Origin: Piper betle
Taxonomy: Eukaryota; Streptophyta; Magnoliopsida; Piperales; Piperaceae
DNA: 64,000 nucleotides
Assembly: GCA_033002965.1 (NCBI GenBank)
Contig: JAURVB010005960.1
Span: 1-64,000, forward strand
Direction: 5' to 3'
Shown piece after piece: positions 1 through 12,600 of the stretch. The notes below the pieces were generated by a model. The model was not told where the DNA came from and made no database searches. It saw only the letters and a program-made list of their open reading frames with translations. The position numbers and the translations under genes were made by a program. Position 1 is the stretch's first letter. The number at the start of each line of letters is the position of its first letter.

Positions 1-572
1 CTGGGAGGTGGGCTAAATTGCCTCCGGGTATGGCTATGTCGCTAGCAGCAATCAAGGCTACAGCGGCGAGGGGGGGGGTCAATGGAGGTCTCAAAAGCTC
101 GACTTCAGCGAAGGGAAGCCATTTGGGGTGAGCCGACGACTAGTTGGGAAACGAGAAGAAAGTAACGCAAAAGCGTTGGTGTGAGAGTCACTGAAGCCAA
201 TCATGACCATACAGAGGTCGGGGCTAGTCTCAAATGGAAGTTCTTGACGAGGTGAAGCTGTCAAGTTGGTAGGCCTCGCCGGAGGAGGCGGCTCGTCGGC
301 GCTGGAACATGTCCCAAAAAGTGATGGCGGCGATAGAAAACTGACAAACAAAATGGCTTTGCAAAAGCTGGTGGAGGGTCTCGGTCGACAGTTAGCCGCG
401 AGGCAGCCGAAGACTCATTGGCGGCTACTCAAAGTGGCAGCGGCGCTAAGGTAAAAAATTTGAAATAGTGCGAGAGAAGAGCTATTTTTTCTGTTTTTAC
501 TGGACGATCCAAATCTTGCCATGTGGCACAATGGGGTCTAGGGGGTAGAGTGGGGGTCCATCTAGAGTATAT

Positions 573-603
<31 letters not shown>
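573..603. repeat. (TA)n microsatellite
   Basis: A nearly pure TA dinucleotide run of about 30 bases follows a GC-richer block. Similar runs occur at about 2503-2522, 46106-46131, 46979-47000, 48226-48263, 50564-50592 and 62659-62686. Two of these border inverted-repeat elements. Confidence 0.8.
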
Positions 604-613
<10 letters not shown>

Positions 614-999
614 AAACTCGCATCGACGCTAACAAAAGTCGAAGCTGGCTCAAAGCCTAACTGAGACTTTATTCAAGCTAGGCTTATAGGGGTAATCCGG
701 TAATTTAAATCCCTATGATGCATGCAAAAAAAGTACCCTCAAAAAATCAAACGGATACTAAAATCTGCAATGACCTAGATGTAGCCCTAAAACCCTGGGT
801 AAACACAAGCAAAAATCTATATACCTCATGTATATGTTGATAACTCATGCTCTATTGTAGTATAATTGAAGTTATCATCTGTATATCGGGCATCACCCGA
901 CCTCCATAATATACTCATATGGCCATATAAACCTCATACTCATAGTCTGAAACGGGTGCCAACGTCACATGCGCCCATTAAATGGACACGTTAATGGGC

Positions 1000-1497
1000 G
1001 TCTATGACGCAAATGGCACCAAAATCGGCCTTTTAAAAAAATTAAAATTTGAAATCAAATTTCGGTGTCTATTTGATGAAAAACTAATTTTGACATCAAA
1101 TTTTTTGTGACAAATTTTAAAAATGCGTCACTAAATTTTAGGCAGCAGAATTTTGGTGGTAGTTATTTTTACTCCGAATTTCGATGGCAAAATAAAATTG
1201 ACACCCAAATTTTTGGTAACATTCATTGTCGAACTTTTAAAAATGCTTCACCAAAATTTCAGTGACCAAATTTTTGTAGCATTTATTTTTTATACCGAAA
1301 AATGGTGTTTGTTCGATGACAAACATTTATTTACCTAATTTTTGGTGACCAAACGGTGACAGAATTTAGTGGTATTCTAAATTTGTGACTTTTTGATGGT
1401 AAATATTTTTGTCACTATATTTCGAGTGATAGAACGGTGACAACTGATAAATTTCAATGACAAAATTCAATTACAAAAGGCTCATTTTACACCAGTG
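1000..1497. mobile_element. CACTA-like (En/Spm) transposon end, fragment
   Basis: The block is built from many short degenerate repeats around TTTGGTGAC / GTGACAAA in both orientations, as in the subterminal arrays of plant CACTA elements. It ends at 1493-1497 with CAGTG, whose complement starts CACTGGTGTAAAATG, a plausible CACTA-type terminus. I could not find the partner end or a 3-bp target duplication, so this is a fragment and the class is inferred. Confidence 0.4.
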
Positions 1498-2502
1498 ATC
1501 CTCCTGATTTTGCTAGTTATCAATCACACATTGTTCTACATGGCAACCAAACAATTGGAATATCAGAACCAGTACAGTACTTGATCGATCCATTTCATCA
1601 TCTATTGGGAAACCAGTGTAAAATCAGTTGATAGAGCAATTCATAACATACTGTGGCCGAATTTTCATCTCTTTTTATGTGGTCTGGGGCAGACTTTAGG
1701 TTATGGGAACATATGTATGATTTATATATAAATTTCAAGCATGCAACAATTTTTTTTCTGGTTCGAGTGTTCATGATCATGGGTTCCAATTGGGAATGGC
1801 GTACGAAACTTGTTATTCTCAGGGAGGGACCTGACTTTCATATATCGCAAATTAAAAGATTGCATGTGGTAAAAGGTGGCAACGTGGACGGCAGTGATAG
1901 CGGCTCAATTTCCTTAAAAAATATTTCTATCATATTAGATTTTGGATGTTGGATTGCGAGCCACAGAGCTACATATCGAACACAAAAATAAAATTGGGAG
2001 ATAATTTTTGAAGATTCATACCATTTCACTTTGTAATTTATTATATTCATATATTTTTTAAAAGATAATTAATTAACATGCTTATTTTGAAAAACTTTTG
2101 AACAAACTAATATAAACAGTAATATTATAGAAACCTTGAGTGCATAAGTTATGTCATTGAGGGTGGTGATCTGTTATAATTAAGGCCTTACCGTTGAAAC
2201 AGTTGGAGGGTTCAATTAATTTTAAGTAAATTATTTATTTATCAAATATTTTTATAATAATTTAATTTATTATTTTAAGAATAACGAGGTACTCTTACAG
2301 CTTCGGACATATTATTTTCCATGTCATAAAAATAAATATGATTAAATATATTTGATGAGCTGATCTAACAATCAACCGTCGTTTCCACTTCAAGAGTTTT
2401 GTCAACTTGGGCTTGTACAATTTCGCAGAATCCAGATATCCTTTGGGCCGTGGCTCAAGTACATGATTTCCGTCCATTTCTTGCCACTTGCCTTGAACTC
2501 AC

Positions 2503-3078
2503 TATATATATATATATATATACACACGAGGGTGCCAAAGGCAGAGTAGCACCCTTGCACCACAAAATAATCTGGGCCGTCCGATTATGATCGAACGACC
2601 CAGATTTGATAAAAAAAATTTCCACCACCCCCTCTCCTTCACCGGCGGCCGGGCGAGGCAGGGTGGGCGAGGCGGAGGCGAGGGCCTCCATACCCACGCC
2701 GCCCTCCCCTTCTCCTCCGCCCACCCATGCCGCCCTCGCCCCGCCTCGCCCGCCCTCGCCCGGCCGGCCGCGGCCGGATCCCGGACACCACCCTCCCTTC
2801 TCCTCCGCCCACCACGCCGCTCGCTCGCCTCGCCCACCCCCGCCCGGCCGGCCACGGCCGGATCTCGGACGCCGCCCTCCCCTTTCTCCTCTGCCCACCC
2901 ACGCCGCCCTCACCCTGCCTCGCCCACCCCCGCCTGGCCGCCGACGAAGGAGGCGGTGGTGGCAAAAAATTTTTTATCAAATCTGGGCCGTTTGATCATA
3001 ATCGGACGGCCCAGATTATCCTGACGCAGGTAAGGGTTTCCTGCCTCTTACACAGGAAACCTTTACTCTATATATATA
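2503..3078. mobile_element. Non-autonomous inverted-repeat element in a (TA)n tract
   Basis: Inverted arms of about 70 bases lie at 2567-2635 and 2950-3019; each carries the short inner palindrome AATCTGGGCC...GGCCCAGATT. Outside them are small hairpins (near 2530-2553 and 3037-3061), and then TA dinucleotide runs on both sides (2503-2522 and 3068-3078). The centre (about 2640-2945) is GC-rich, made of imperfect repeats rich in CTCGCCCACC and GGCCGGCC. It encodes only low-complexity Pro/Arg/Ala frames and has no transposase. The placement resembles elements reported to target (TA)n microsatellites (Micron-type), but that family assignment is inference. Confidence 0.6.
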
Positions 3079-3559
3079 CATATCTTGCAAAATATCATCA
3101 TGAACAGCTTGAACAAAGGGAGGGCTCTCCTACACTGCCACATCCCCGCACATCTCGACTACTGGTCAACTGCAAAAGGTTTTGGGCGGGCCCACTGGGT
3201 TGACTTTGAAGTCTAAGAGCCGCCTTGGGCCCATCTAAATAAACATAACAGTTTTCGGTCCCCAAGATGGCTTCGGGGCTTCTTCTTCACTGCTTTTAGC
3301 TTTCTCAATTCTAAAAGCAAGCCAGTCAGGCACCACCACTTGCTTCTACAAAGATACATATGTATGCATCAAGTTGTCCACGTGGTAAGCGTGAGTACGG
3401 ACATGACGTGGAAGCCACGTAGGAGTGAAGGACATTGTTGACGGCATCAAGCAAGTCCTACGGTAAGATGTTGCATGCATATGCAAATTAGGGATATAAA
3501 TAAGCCAAACATGATCACAAGTATTTTATGTTCCGCACAATTTGACTTAAATTTATGCT

Positions 3560-4010
3560 CGTTAATTTTACGTTCGAAAAAATATTCTATCTCAAAATGA
3601 ATAGTTCATTAAATAATGACCAGAGTTCAAGCTAAGGAGTATTCGGCTTGGCTTCGCTCAGAACTCGAGCTCAATATATTCAAACTTGAAAAAATATTCG
3701 GTTCGACTCGGTTCGTCAATATTATTAAAGTCACATTGAACTTATATAGTGTTGGAAAGAAAATTTGATTCTATATAAGTCAAGCACAAGACAAGTACAA
3801 ACATTTGCTCGACTCGAACTCGATTAAAAAACATAGTGAACCGAACATGAGTCAAGCCCAAACACCATACATTTTAAACGAGCACGGTTCAACTTATAAT
3901 ATATCAAAACTCGTCAAATACTCAAACAAGTTCAAACATACTTAATAAGAATCGCGTTAAATTCAAAAATATCTCTACTTGGCTCAGTTCTGTTCGTTTA
4001 CACCCTTAAT
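3560..4010. repeat. Degraded repeat with TTCGAGCTCGA-type motifs
   Basis: Degenerate repeats of GAACTCGAG, TCGGTTCGACTCGG and similar words run through the block. It closes near 3998-4008 with TTTACACCCTTA, whose complement TAAGGGTGTAAA resembles the end of the hAT-like element at 47872. No matching left end or target duplication was found, so it is probably an eroded relative. Confidence 0.35.
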
Positions 4011-4964
4011 GCTAATTGCTAATCGGTGAACACTACGTCGGTCAGAATGATATCATGATTACTTAACAATGTTTGTAAGCTGATCATCTTCAACTAATGT
4101 TGGTCCCGGCCGTTTGTACTGTATTTTCTCATTATACGTGAAAGCAAAATCTCTAAAACTTTCAAGGCCTGAAGCGACATCTCAACATCTTTTATCATCT
4201 CATGACTGCCTAGTTGAAGTAAGAATAGGACTTGGAGACGCCCATGGGAGACATCCATGGGCGTCACCATTTATGATCGCCATCATTAACGATTAAGTTT
4301 ATTGGGCATCTCCGTGTCCTCTCTCGTGGGCGTTTTAAAAAAATTTCCTTAACTAAACGTAGTTCAATTCCAAAATTATTTCCCATAACATTTTCCTCTT
4401 GTTCGGCAGAAAATTGAGTTTATTGTATGATCATGTCCGTCGCCAAACATGTGATGTTGAGATATGCTAAGGAGAGCTATGGGTAGGAGGTTAACGACGT
4501 TGGTTGGGGTCGGGGAAGCCTATGACAGGGACAAAAGTTGGGCTTGGCCGGAAGCAAGGCAGCGTGTGGCGAACGAGCAATGTCCACAGGCCAAAATGCT
4601 TCAACTCTTACCATCACCCACCCACTCACTAGTCACTACACTACAGTGATTTTTACAGACGCTGGAAGATTCGATCCTCTCCCCTGTAACTTGACTGGGA
4701 CTTCCCAGCCATTTGTTACAACTCTCCCTCCATTTTATTCTCTTCGTTTTTTCATTTGCATTGTACTTTCTTTTCCTCAACTCATTATGTACATACAAGC
4801 AACATTATTCTGTGCCTGGATTCGATTTTGTACCTATATTACTGACTACTGTAAAAATATCCAACCAATCAGTCCTGATCACCCTTTCCTTCTTTCAATA
4901 GTTACTTAAAGGCACGCACAGAATTAGAAACATTCTGCTGACAAAGAGTTTAATAATAGTGAAT

Positions 4965-5098
4965 ACATGGTGTGTTTGTTAATTAGCTTATAACATACTA
5001 AACAGTTTTTCTTAGATGAACCTTCTCTAGTTAACACATGGTCATGTGTTTGTTAATTTGTGTATGACATCCTAACCAGTTTTTCTGGGATGAAACTT
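4965..5098. repeat. Imperfect direct repeat upstream of OPT
   Basis: Two copies of about 60 bases lie at 4965-5024 and 5036-5098. Each begins ACATGGT, carries TGTGTTTGTTAATT, and continues through CAGTTTTTCT to GATGAA. They sit 370-500 bases upstream of the OPT start, outside the core promoter. Confidence 0.75.
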
Positions 5099-5356
5099 CG
5101 TCTACGACGTCATAAAAATCTTCACATTGCCAATCACATAGTTCAGAAACAGTCCCACTCCACTTTTTTCATAAACCAACATCTTCCATGGGAATTGATA
5201 CGTCCATCCACAACCGAACAAAACAGACACATCTTTTTTTTGCTTGCCCATCTCTACAATGCACCCATTGAAACATCCTTTCTTGCCAATCTTGCTATGA
5301 CTATAATAATGAGTGGCAGTAAGTAGCAAGCAGTAAGTAAGTAGTGTCACGCCTCC

Positions 5357-5363
5357 TATATAA
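5357..5363 (+). promoter_or_regulatory. Putative TATA box of the OPT gene
   Basis: TATATAA lies 106 bases before the OPT start codon, preceded by a CT-rich segment and followed by a CT-rich leader. Spacing fits a plant promoter with a leader of roughly 75 bases. The transcription start is inferred. Confidence 0.55.
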
Positions 5364-5468
5364 CACACGTCTCTCACCTTCTCCCTCCATTCATCCAAAC
5401 CATCCCCAATTCCCCGTATCATAAAGAAGCTTGGACAGTGAGAGCTTAACTACTCCCAGGCAGCTCAC

Positions 5469-8400
5469 ATGGCGGCGCCGGCCGGGAAGACCCACCACGA
5501 GGAAGACGCAGAGCCGTATCCAGTGGAGGAGGTGGCGCTGGTGGTGCCGGAGACGGACGACCCCTCCCTTCCCGTCATGACCTTCCGAGCTTGGTTCCTG
5601 GGCATCACCACCTGCACCGTCCTCATCTTCTTCAACACCTTCTTCACCTACCGCACTCAGCCCCTCACCATCTCCGCCATCCTCATGCAGATCGCCGTCC
5701 TGCCCATTGGCAAGTTCATGGCCGCCACCCTCCCCACCGGGGAGTTCAACGTCCTCGGTTGGAGGTTCTTCCTCAACCCCGGGCCGTTCAACATCAAGGA
5801 GCATGTCATCATCACCATTTTTGCTAGCTGCGGTGTCTGGCCGGGCGGCGGCGACGCCTACTCCATCGGCGCCATCACCGTCATGAAAGCTTACTACAAG
5901 CAGGGAGTGAGCTTCCTCTGCTCTCTCGTCATCGTCCTCACCACCCAGGTAAAATGGCTTCCGAATTTAGCTCTTAACTCAATCACATCACAGACAAAAG
6001 AGAAAAACAGATTGATCTGTTTCTCTTTTACTCTGTTACGTCAACTGCTAAGATTAATTTTGATGAAAGTTAATCTAGTATGACTGCTTGTTGAATCACA
6101 TCTTCTATCTGGAAAGAAGACTTGCTACTGGGTGAGGCTTGTTTGCTTTCTTTTTGGATTCTTCCTAGTATCTGCTTCATGCCTAATTCCACCTTACTTT
6201 CTGCACTTTTGTAATCTTTGTTTTCTACGTGATGATCTTATGAAAATACCGCTTTCATCTTGGGTTTCTATTGTGTTACGGAATCAGCTTTTTTATTTTC
6301 CTCTTTGGATGGCCAATCAATTGCTTTGCATTTTCTAATCATATTGTTGATTATAATTCATAGCTTCTGGGTTATGGATGGGCCGGAATGCTACGAAGAT
6401 ATTTGGTTGATCCTGCTGAGATGTGGTGGCCTGCCAATCTTGCCCAAGTTACTCTTTTCAGGTTCTCAATTATCTCCAAACTTACTCATACAAAATCGTT
6501 CTAGCTCAGGTTCAAACCTCTGAATTGAGTTATCAAAGATCATACTTGTTCTTTAACAAAAACATGAATTTGCCTTTAAAAACCCAACTTGATCAAATTA
6601 CACTTCTGTATGAGGACACCAACTTGTATGATATCTCAATTCAGCAAGCCTAGCTTCTTTCTATCTTTATCTTTCTCTCGAAAAAACATGCAAAGAAACT
6701 CACTACAAGAAACTGCTCTCCACACAACCAGCTCAATTTTACATATATATTTTGGTGAAACAACGTATGGGTTTAATCTATGCCCATCTCGATGTTGTTA
6801 TAGAGCACTGCATGAAAAGGAACCTAGAGGCAAAGGTTTTACCAGGATGCAATTCTTTCTTACCTTCATGGTGGCAAGCTTTGCCTACTACAGCCTCCCG
6901 GGCTACCTCTTCACAATCTTGACATTCTTCTCTTGGGTATGCTGGATCTGGCCTCATAGCATCACTGCTCAACAAATTGGCTCTGGTTACAATGGACTGG
7001 GCATTGGAGCATTCACCCTCGACTGGGCAGGGATCAATGCTTACCATGGAAACCCTCTAGTCACCCCCTTCACCTCCATTCTTAATGTGGCTGTTGGATT
7101 CATCATGTTCATATATGTCATTGTTCCTGTCTGCTACTGGAAGTTCAACACCTTTGATGCTCGGAAGTTCCCAATTTTCTCTAACAAGCTTTTCACTTCA
7201 ACTGGACATAAATATGACACAACCAAGGTTCTGACCCCGCACTTTGATCTCAATGTTGCAGCCTATGATAGTTATGGGAAACTCTTCCTTAGCCCGCTCT
7301 TTGCTCTGTCAATTGGCTCTGGATTTGCTAGATTCACTTCAACTCTCACCCATGTTGCACTCTTCCATGGCGGGTAACAATTTCAAGACCGTTCTCATTG
7401 AAAAGCTTTCATTCTTAAGTAACTTTTACTGAATTTTTTATTGAATCATTTTTTTCCATATTTAGTGACATATGGAGGCAGAGCAAATCAGCACTAAAAT
7501 CTGGTAAAGTGGACATACATGCAAGGTTGATGGAGAAGTACAAGACGGTACCAGAGTGGTGGTTTATCATTCTCTTGGTGGGAAGTATTGTGTTCTCTTT
7601 GATGATGTCTTTCATTTGGAAAGAAGATGTGCAACTGCCATGGTGGGGCATGCTCTTTGCCTTTGGCATGGCCTGGCTTGTTACACTACCCATTGGGGTC
7701 ATTCAAGCCACTACAAATCAGGTGAAAGCTAATTCTCATTAGTTTGGCTCAAGAAAACTGCCTCTTTTCACAGGAACTGGAAATTGAGCTAACAAGATGC
7801 AGTTTTTAAGAGAAGGAAATTTTTGTTGTATAAATAGGACTTAAATGATCTTGTTTTGTGGTACAGCAACCGGGATATGACATAATTGCACAGTTCATCA
7901 TTGGATTCGTTCTTCCCGGGAAGCCCATTGCAAACCTCCTTTTCAAAATCTATGGCCGAATCAGCACAGTTCATGCGCTTGCTTTCTTGTCCGATCTTAA
8001 ACTCGGGCATTACATGAAGATACCACCCAGGAGCATGTTCATTGCACAGGTACCTCCCTCTTGCTCACTCTAACCCTCTCCCGCAGATGATTATTTTAAT
8101 GCTCATACTTAATATGACTGTTTTGATCACCTATGCAGCTCGTTGGGACCATAGTTTCAGGAATTGTGAACTTGTCTGTTGCATGGTGGATGTTGGGGAG
8201 CATTGAGAACATATGTGACGTAGAAGCTCTCCATCCCAACAGCCCATGGACATGCCCAAAATACCGGGTAACGTTTGATGCATCTGTGATATGGGGTCTC
8301 ATAGGACCCAGGAGGCTATTTGGCCCCGGAGGACTCTACAGAAACCTGGTCTGGTTATTCCTGATCGGAGCAATTTTGCCGCTACCCATTTGGGTTTTGA

Positions 8401-8753
8401 GCAGAATGTTCCCAGAGAAGAAATGGATACCTCTCATCAACATACCTGTTATCTCCTATGGATTTGCCGGCATGCCACCTGCCACACCAACTAACATAGC
8501 GAGTTGGCTAGTGACAGGGACCATCTTCAACTACTTTGTTTTCAGATACCGCAAAAGGTGGTGGCAGAGATACAACTATGTGCTATCGGCAGCTTTAGAC
8601 GCTGGTACAGCTTTCATGGCGGTTCTACTCTTCTTTGCTCTGCAGAACCAAAATCACAACTTGCGATGGTGGGGCACTCACCTAGACCACTGCCCTCTAG
8701 CAACTTGCCCAACCATGCCTGGTATTGTGGTCGAGGGGTGTCCGGTCTTTTAA
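5469..8753 (+). CDS. OPT7: Oligopeptide transporter, OPT7-like
   Basis: Proton-coupled transporter of the plant OPT family, expected to move small peptides or metal chelates across the plasma membrane. My model joins 5469-5948, 6364-6461, 6804-7373, 7466-7721, 7867-8049 and 8139-8753, giving 733 residues, normal for the family. All introns are GT-AG and the frame is open throughout. Landmarks are the N-terminal DDPSLPV before the first membrane segment, [10 protein letters not shown] near residue 110, [13 protein letters not shown] at the exon 1-2 joint, [18 protein letters not shown] in exon 3, [11 protein letters not shown] closing exon 5, and the C-terminal EGCPVF ending. Multiple hydrophobic helices are evident. 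Exon-by-exon resemblance is closest to Arabidopsis OPT7, so the subfamily is fairly secure; the substrate is not readable. RRP43 follows convergently. Confidence 0.93.
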
Positions 8754-9683
8754 GCATGGTGTTTGTTTACAACTTACGGAGAAGCGATTTGATCAAGTTT
8801 TGTATCATACATGGCTATTGGTATATATATGATGATGTAAATGGGCCTATGAGCAAAGATCCTTTAGTCGACTGGTGTGAATAAAAGCTATTATATAATA
8901 TATGGTCCTACCATTTGCTAATTACCTTGAAGGGGCTTCGTTCTTCACCAATTGTGAGCTATCAAACGCATCATACTGTCCCCACAAAAAGCGCAGAGAT
9001 ATATAGAAAGAAGAATAAAGATAAACGTATCAAGATTTGCGCAAGTATGTGGCTGTTGTAAGAAATCAGATAAAAGCAAACTGAAGGTCACTTCCTCTAA
9101 AACAAGAGGAGAAACGTCCAGAATTACACTCAATACCAAGCTCAAAGAGGGAATTTGATACAAGAAATAAATTTGCCACATAATTTAGAAGTAGAAAATT
9201 ATCACTCACAAGGACTCCAGAATGACGACCTGTAAGACATACAACTTTGATTTTAATTTCCAGTATGTCTTATCAATTAGATAGATGTGCTCCAGGAACG
9301 CAGTACAAAAATGTACATAATACTCTAAAGTTTACCCCCTTGTTTGCTTCTTATGCTCAAAGCAATCACCAAGGAGGAAATTTGCCACTTGATGCTACTC
9401 TGAGCTTCCAAACTCAAAAAGTTCGCCAGAGAGCAGGCAGCAACCACTGAACATTCATCAATCTTCATAATTTCTGAAGGGAAACAAAAATTAAAATGGC
9501 TAAATCTGCATTTACTACTGACTGAAAGATGAAGGTCATTTAATCGCAAATTTAAGTCACCAATAACAAAAATCTATGCCATTTAGCTTGAAATTTCATG
9601 GACCCTCCACGAAAGCAACCGCCAACCATAAAATGATTATCCAACAATGAAATAGCATAAAAATGTTAAACCTGGAGAGGAGC
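8754..9683. other. Convergent spacer between OPT and RRP43
   Basis: AT-rich sequence that should hold the 3' untranslated regions of the two convergent genes. The nearest polyadenylation-like signal for OPT is AATAAA at about 8880-8885. Short open frames here have no recognisable relatives. Confidence 0.6.
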
Positions 9684-12600
9684 TTAGTCAATGTCCATCT
9701 CTAAAATGGCATCGTTCAATACCGCATGCAGCTCCTTCACTCTATTTTTTGTGATGGAAACACAGTCCTGCATTCAACATAAACACAGCAGATTATGAAG
9801 ACCAAATAAAATAATATTTCTTCAACTAATTGATTGGCAAATCAGCACTTAACATTTTATGCTGTGGCAGTATTTTAAATAGGCTGTCCCAGTTTTGGCA
9901 TAGAAGAGTATGAATAACAAAAAAAATTAAAATGATGTTTCTTCTAATAAATTGATTAGCAAATCAGCCCTTCAACACTTTAGACTTTTATGTTATGGAA
10001 GTAGTTCAAATAGGCTGTCCAATGGGTATTTCAGCTGAATTTGCTCCTTTTTCACTAGTTTTAAACAACAGGATTGGGCCTCAAATCAAATTAATCCAGA
10101 AACAAAGAGGTTCGAGAATGTTTAGCATGATTCCCTAGCCTATAATAGCAATCAGCCAACGTGGCATCCACATCTCTAGCTATCAAAGAATTCCTGCCCA
10201 CCTATACAGCAAATCTATAAATCTTACTATCTAAGAACCCCCTGCCACTTAAAAACCCACTCTGAGATAAACCTAATACCAAACATCTGTTTTTTCTGTT
10301 TAAGCACTGTTCTCACAACAGTCCCCCCAGGATGGCTCAACTTGATACCGTTTGCTGCCAATCTGCCACAAGAGGCATAACACACTACCCTTGCATCTCC
10401 TGGATGACATCATCCTTTCGTCCCTGCTTCCTCTGACCCTTCTCACTCAGAAGGTTCCACTTCAACCTCCCTTTTGCAACAATCAGAACCATGTCTTTTA
10501 CTGATCTCCTTACTCAAACCAATATTTGTGTCTCAGCCTATCCACCTCAACCATGCTTCCCTCACCTGCTCTATTTTCACCTCAAGAAGCAGCTGCATGA
10601 GCAGAATGGGTCAGGAAAAAGGCAGCAGAATGGGGATTTCACTCGCCTCAGCTACTTGAACAAAGTCTCGCTATTACTATTCCTATTAGTAGTATTAGTA
10701 TTATTATTAACAGTAAAGTCTCGCTATTACTATTACTGAATATTGTAACAAACCTGAATAGTGGACATGCTCGCATGAACTGTACCTCCTGGCTTGTTTA
10801 AAGAAACAAGGAGGCCTGAAGTATCAAGGACAACCGTCACAATAGATTCCATTATTGATTCTTCTTCAGCAGTTGGATCTGCTAATATGAATTTCTTGTA
10901 AAGGAGACAGGTCAATGAAAAGGGCAAGTTGGTCAATGTGAGTTTTCGCTTTTCGTTGTTAACTACATCCTTCGCCAAGCTGTCTTTCCCTTCTCCAGAA
11001 ACGGTAACAATTCTTCCTTCATCATTAAGGTATACAGGAGGTATTTGTACTGAAAGTAAATAAATAATTTTTTAAAAAATAGCAGAAAAAAAATCATACA
11101 TGAGTTATAGCTAGAAATACTTAAGGCATTAAGAAATTTGCTAAAATAAGCTCCTTTCATAATTTTTAAAGGATTCAATTGCATTGCATGATTTCAAACA
11201 TTTAGGAACTAAAAAATGGCAATTATTTCTTCTGTTTCGCGGCAACACCATTTCAGGTACATTACATCACATAACCTAATGTACTGTAATCCCCACTTCT
11301 CTGAAGAATTCCTTTCTCTTAAAACTCTAGAAGAGTGAATACAATATATCATAATGGAGCATCTAATTAAGCCTCACGCCCATAATACAAAACTAACACA
11401 AATTTTGTAAATAATAATTCAATTCTTCAATAGGAAAAAATAGTGGAACATGATCCATGGAAAGAAAAATGATTGTCCATAAAAATAAACTAAAGCCTGA
11501 GCGAACATGATTCATCGTCAGTAAAATGCATAGAGGTGGAAGTTTGGAAACCAAGATTATATAAAGGCACTTACAATTAGAAATGGCAGCAACTGCTGAA
11601 AGTAATGCGGCATCAAAAAGAGCCCCATCTGCATCTAGACAATATATATCCTGAGAAAAATGATAATAGCACATCAAATACGCTGTAGAAAATCATCACT
11701 ACACCTGTAACGCAGCTTTAATCATCCTTTACTTTGCCATAAATTTAAAATGTTAACACTTGTAAGTCACAACAGAGTACAAAAATTAATAATTACCAGA
11801 TATACCATCCATGCTGCTTTCCCACTAAACAGGCAGAGTTCCTTCATATTGACCATACCAGATCTGTAATACTCTGATACTTACTTCAAAATATCCAAAC
11901 AAAAAAAATGATGGGCTAACTGAAATTCGAGAATTACCAGAAACTGATATAAAATATTATAACATTAACACAGCAATCATCTTCATTTTTTTCCTGATTA
12001 GGTACAGCCTACAGGTACTGATTTTGTGTCAGTATTGATAACTTTCTCAGTTAAAACAATTGAGTCAAGGTTGATTGAACATGCAACAATGCCATTGCTT
12101 TGACGAAATAAATAATCTCCTGAGGAGTGAGTTACATCTATTATGTGGCAAGTCATTTTAAGAATCTATCAAACCATTACCAAAATTACAGTACTAGAAA
12201 CTGAATGAAATCTAAATTAAATAATCATTGAGCTAATCTATGTAGAACAGAAAGGTAGGCAAGATCCCAATGGGTGTGCAAACAACAACTTCTTGTAGAT
12301 AAACAAGACAGAACAACATACCTTTGTATAACATCAGACAACTGCTTTGAGATGACAGGTGCCATCTCTGCTGGCCTTCCAGGTCGAACAGTAGGAGAAC
12401 AAATAGGAGGCATGTGGAAGTCAATAGCTACAACACATTAACTTTATTATTACTAACTCGTCAAGTTAAAAGTGGAATATATTTACAAAAAAAGGTGATA
12501 TCGGTGCTCAACCTATGCTGCCCTCGTCTGGAGACTCGGATGAAGGAGTCATAACTTCCAATTTGATACCAGCCAGCATGGTCTACAAAGGCACCAATAT

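Larger units (their letters stand above)
1..5340. other. Gene-free repeat-rich stretch upstream of the OPT gene
   Basis: I find no conserved protein here. About 60-460 is GC-richer and has short open frames on both strands, none resembling a known family. It stops at a (TA)n run near 573-603, so it may be the end of an element whose left side lies outside the window. The remainder is AT-rich and holds the CACTA-like end, the (TA)n-associated inverted-repeat element and the degraded repeat listed separately. Confidence 0.6.

Noticed and set aside
2503..3078. Helitron
   Set aside because: Helitrons lack terminal inverted repeats; here the arms are inverted over about 70 bases and the flanks are TA runs.
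2455..3203. Several 110-158 residue Pro/Arg-rich frames
   Set aside because: They come from the C/G-rich core of the inverted-repeat element and appear on both strands, so they are low-complexity chance frames.
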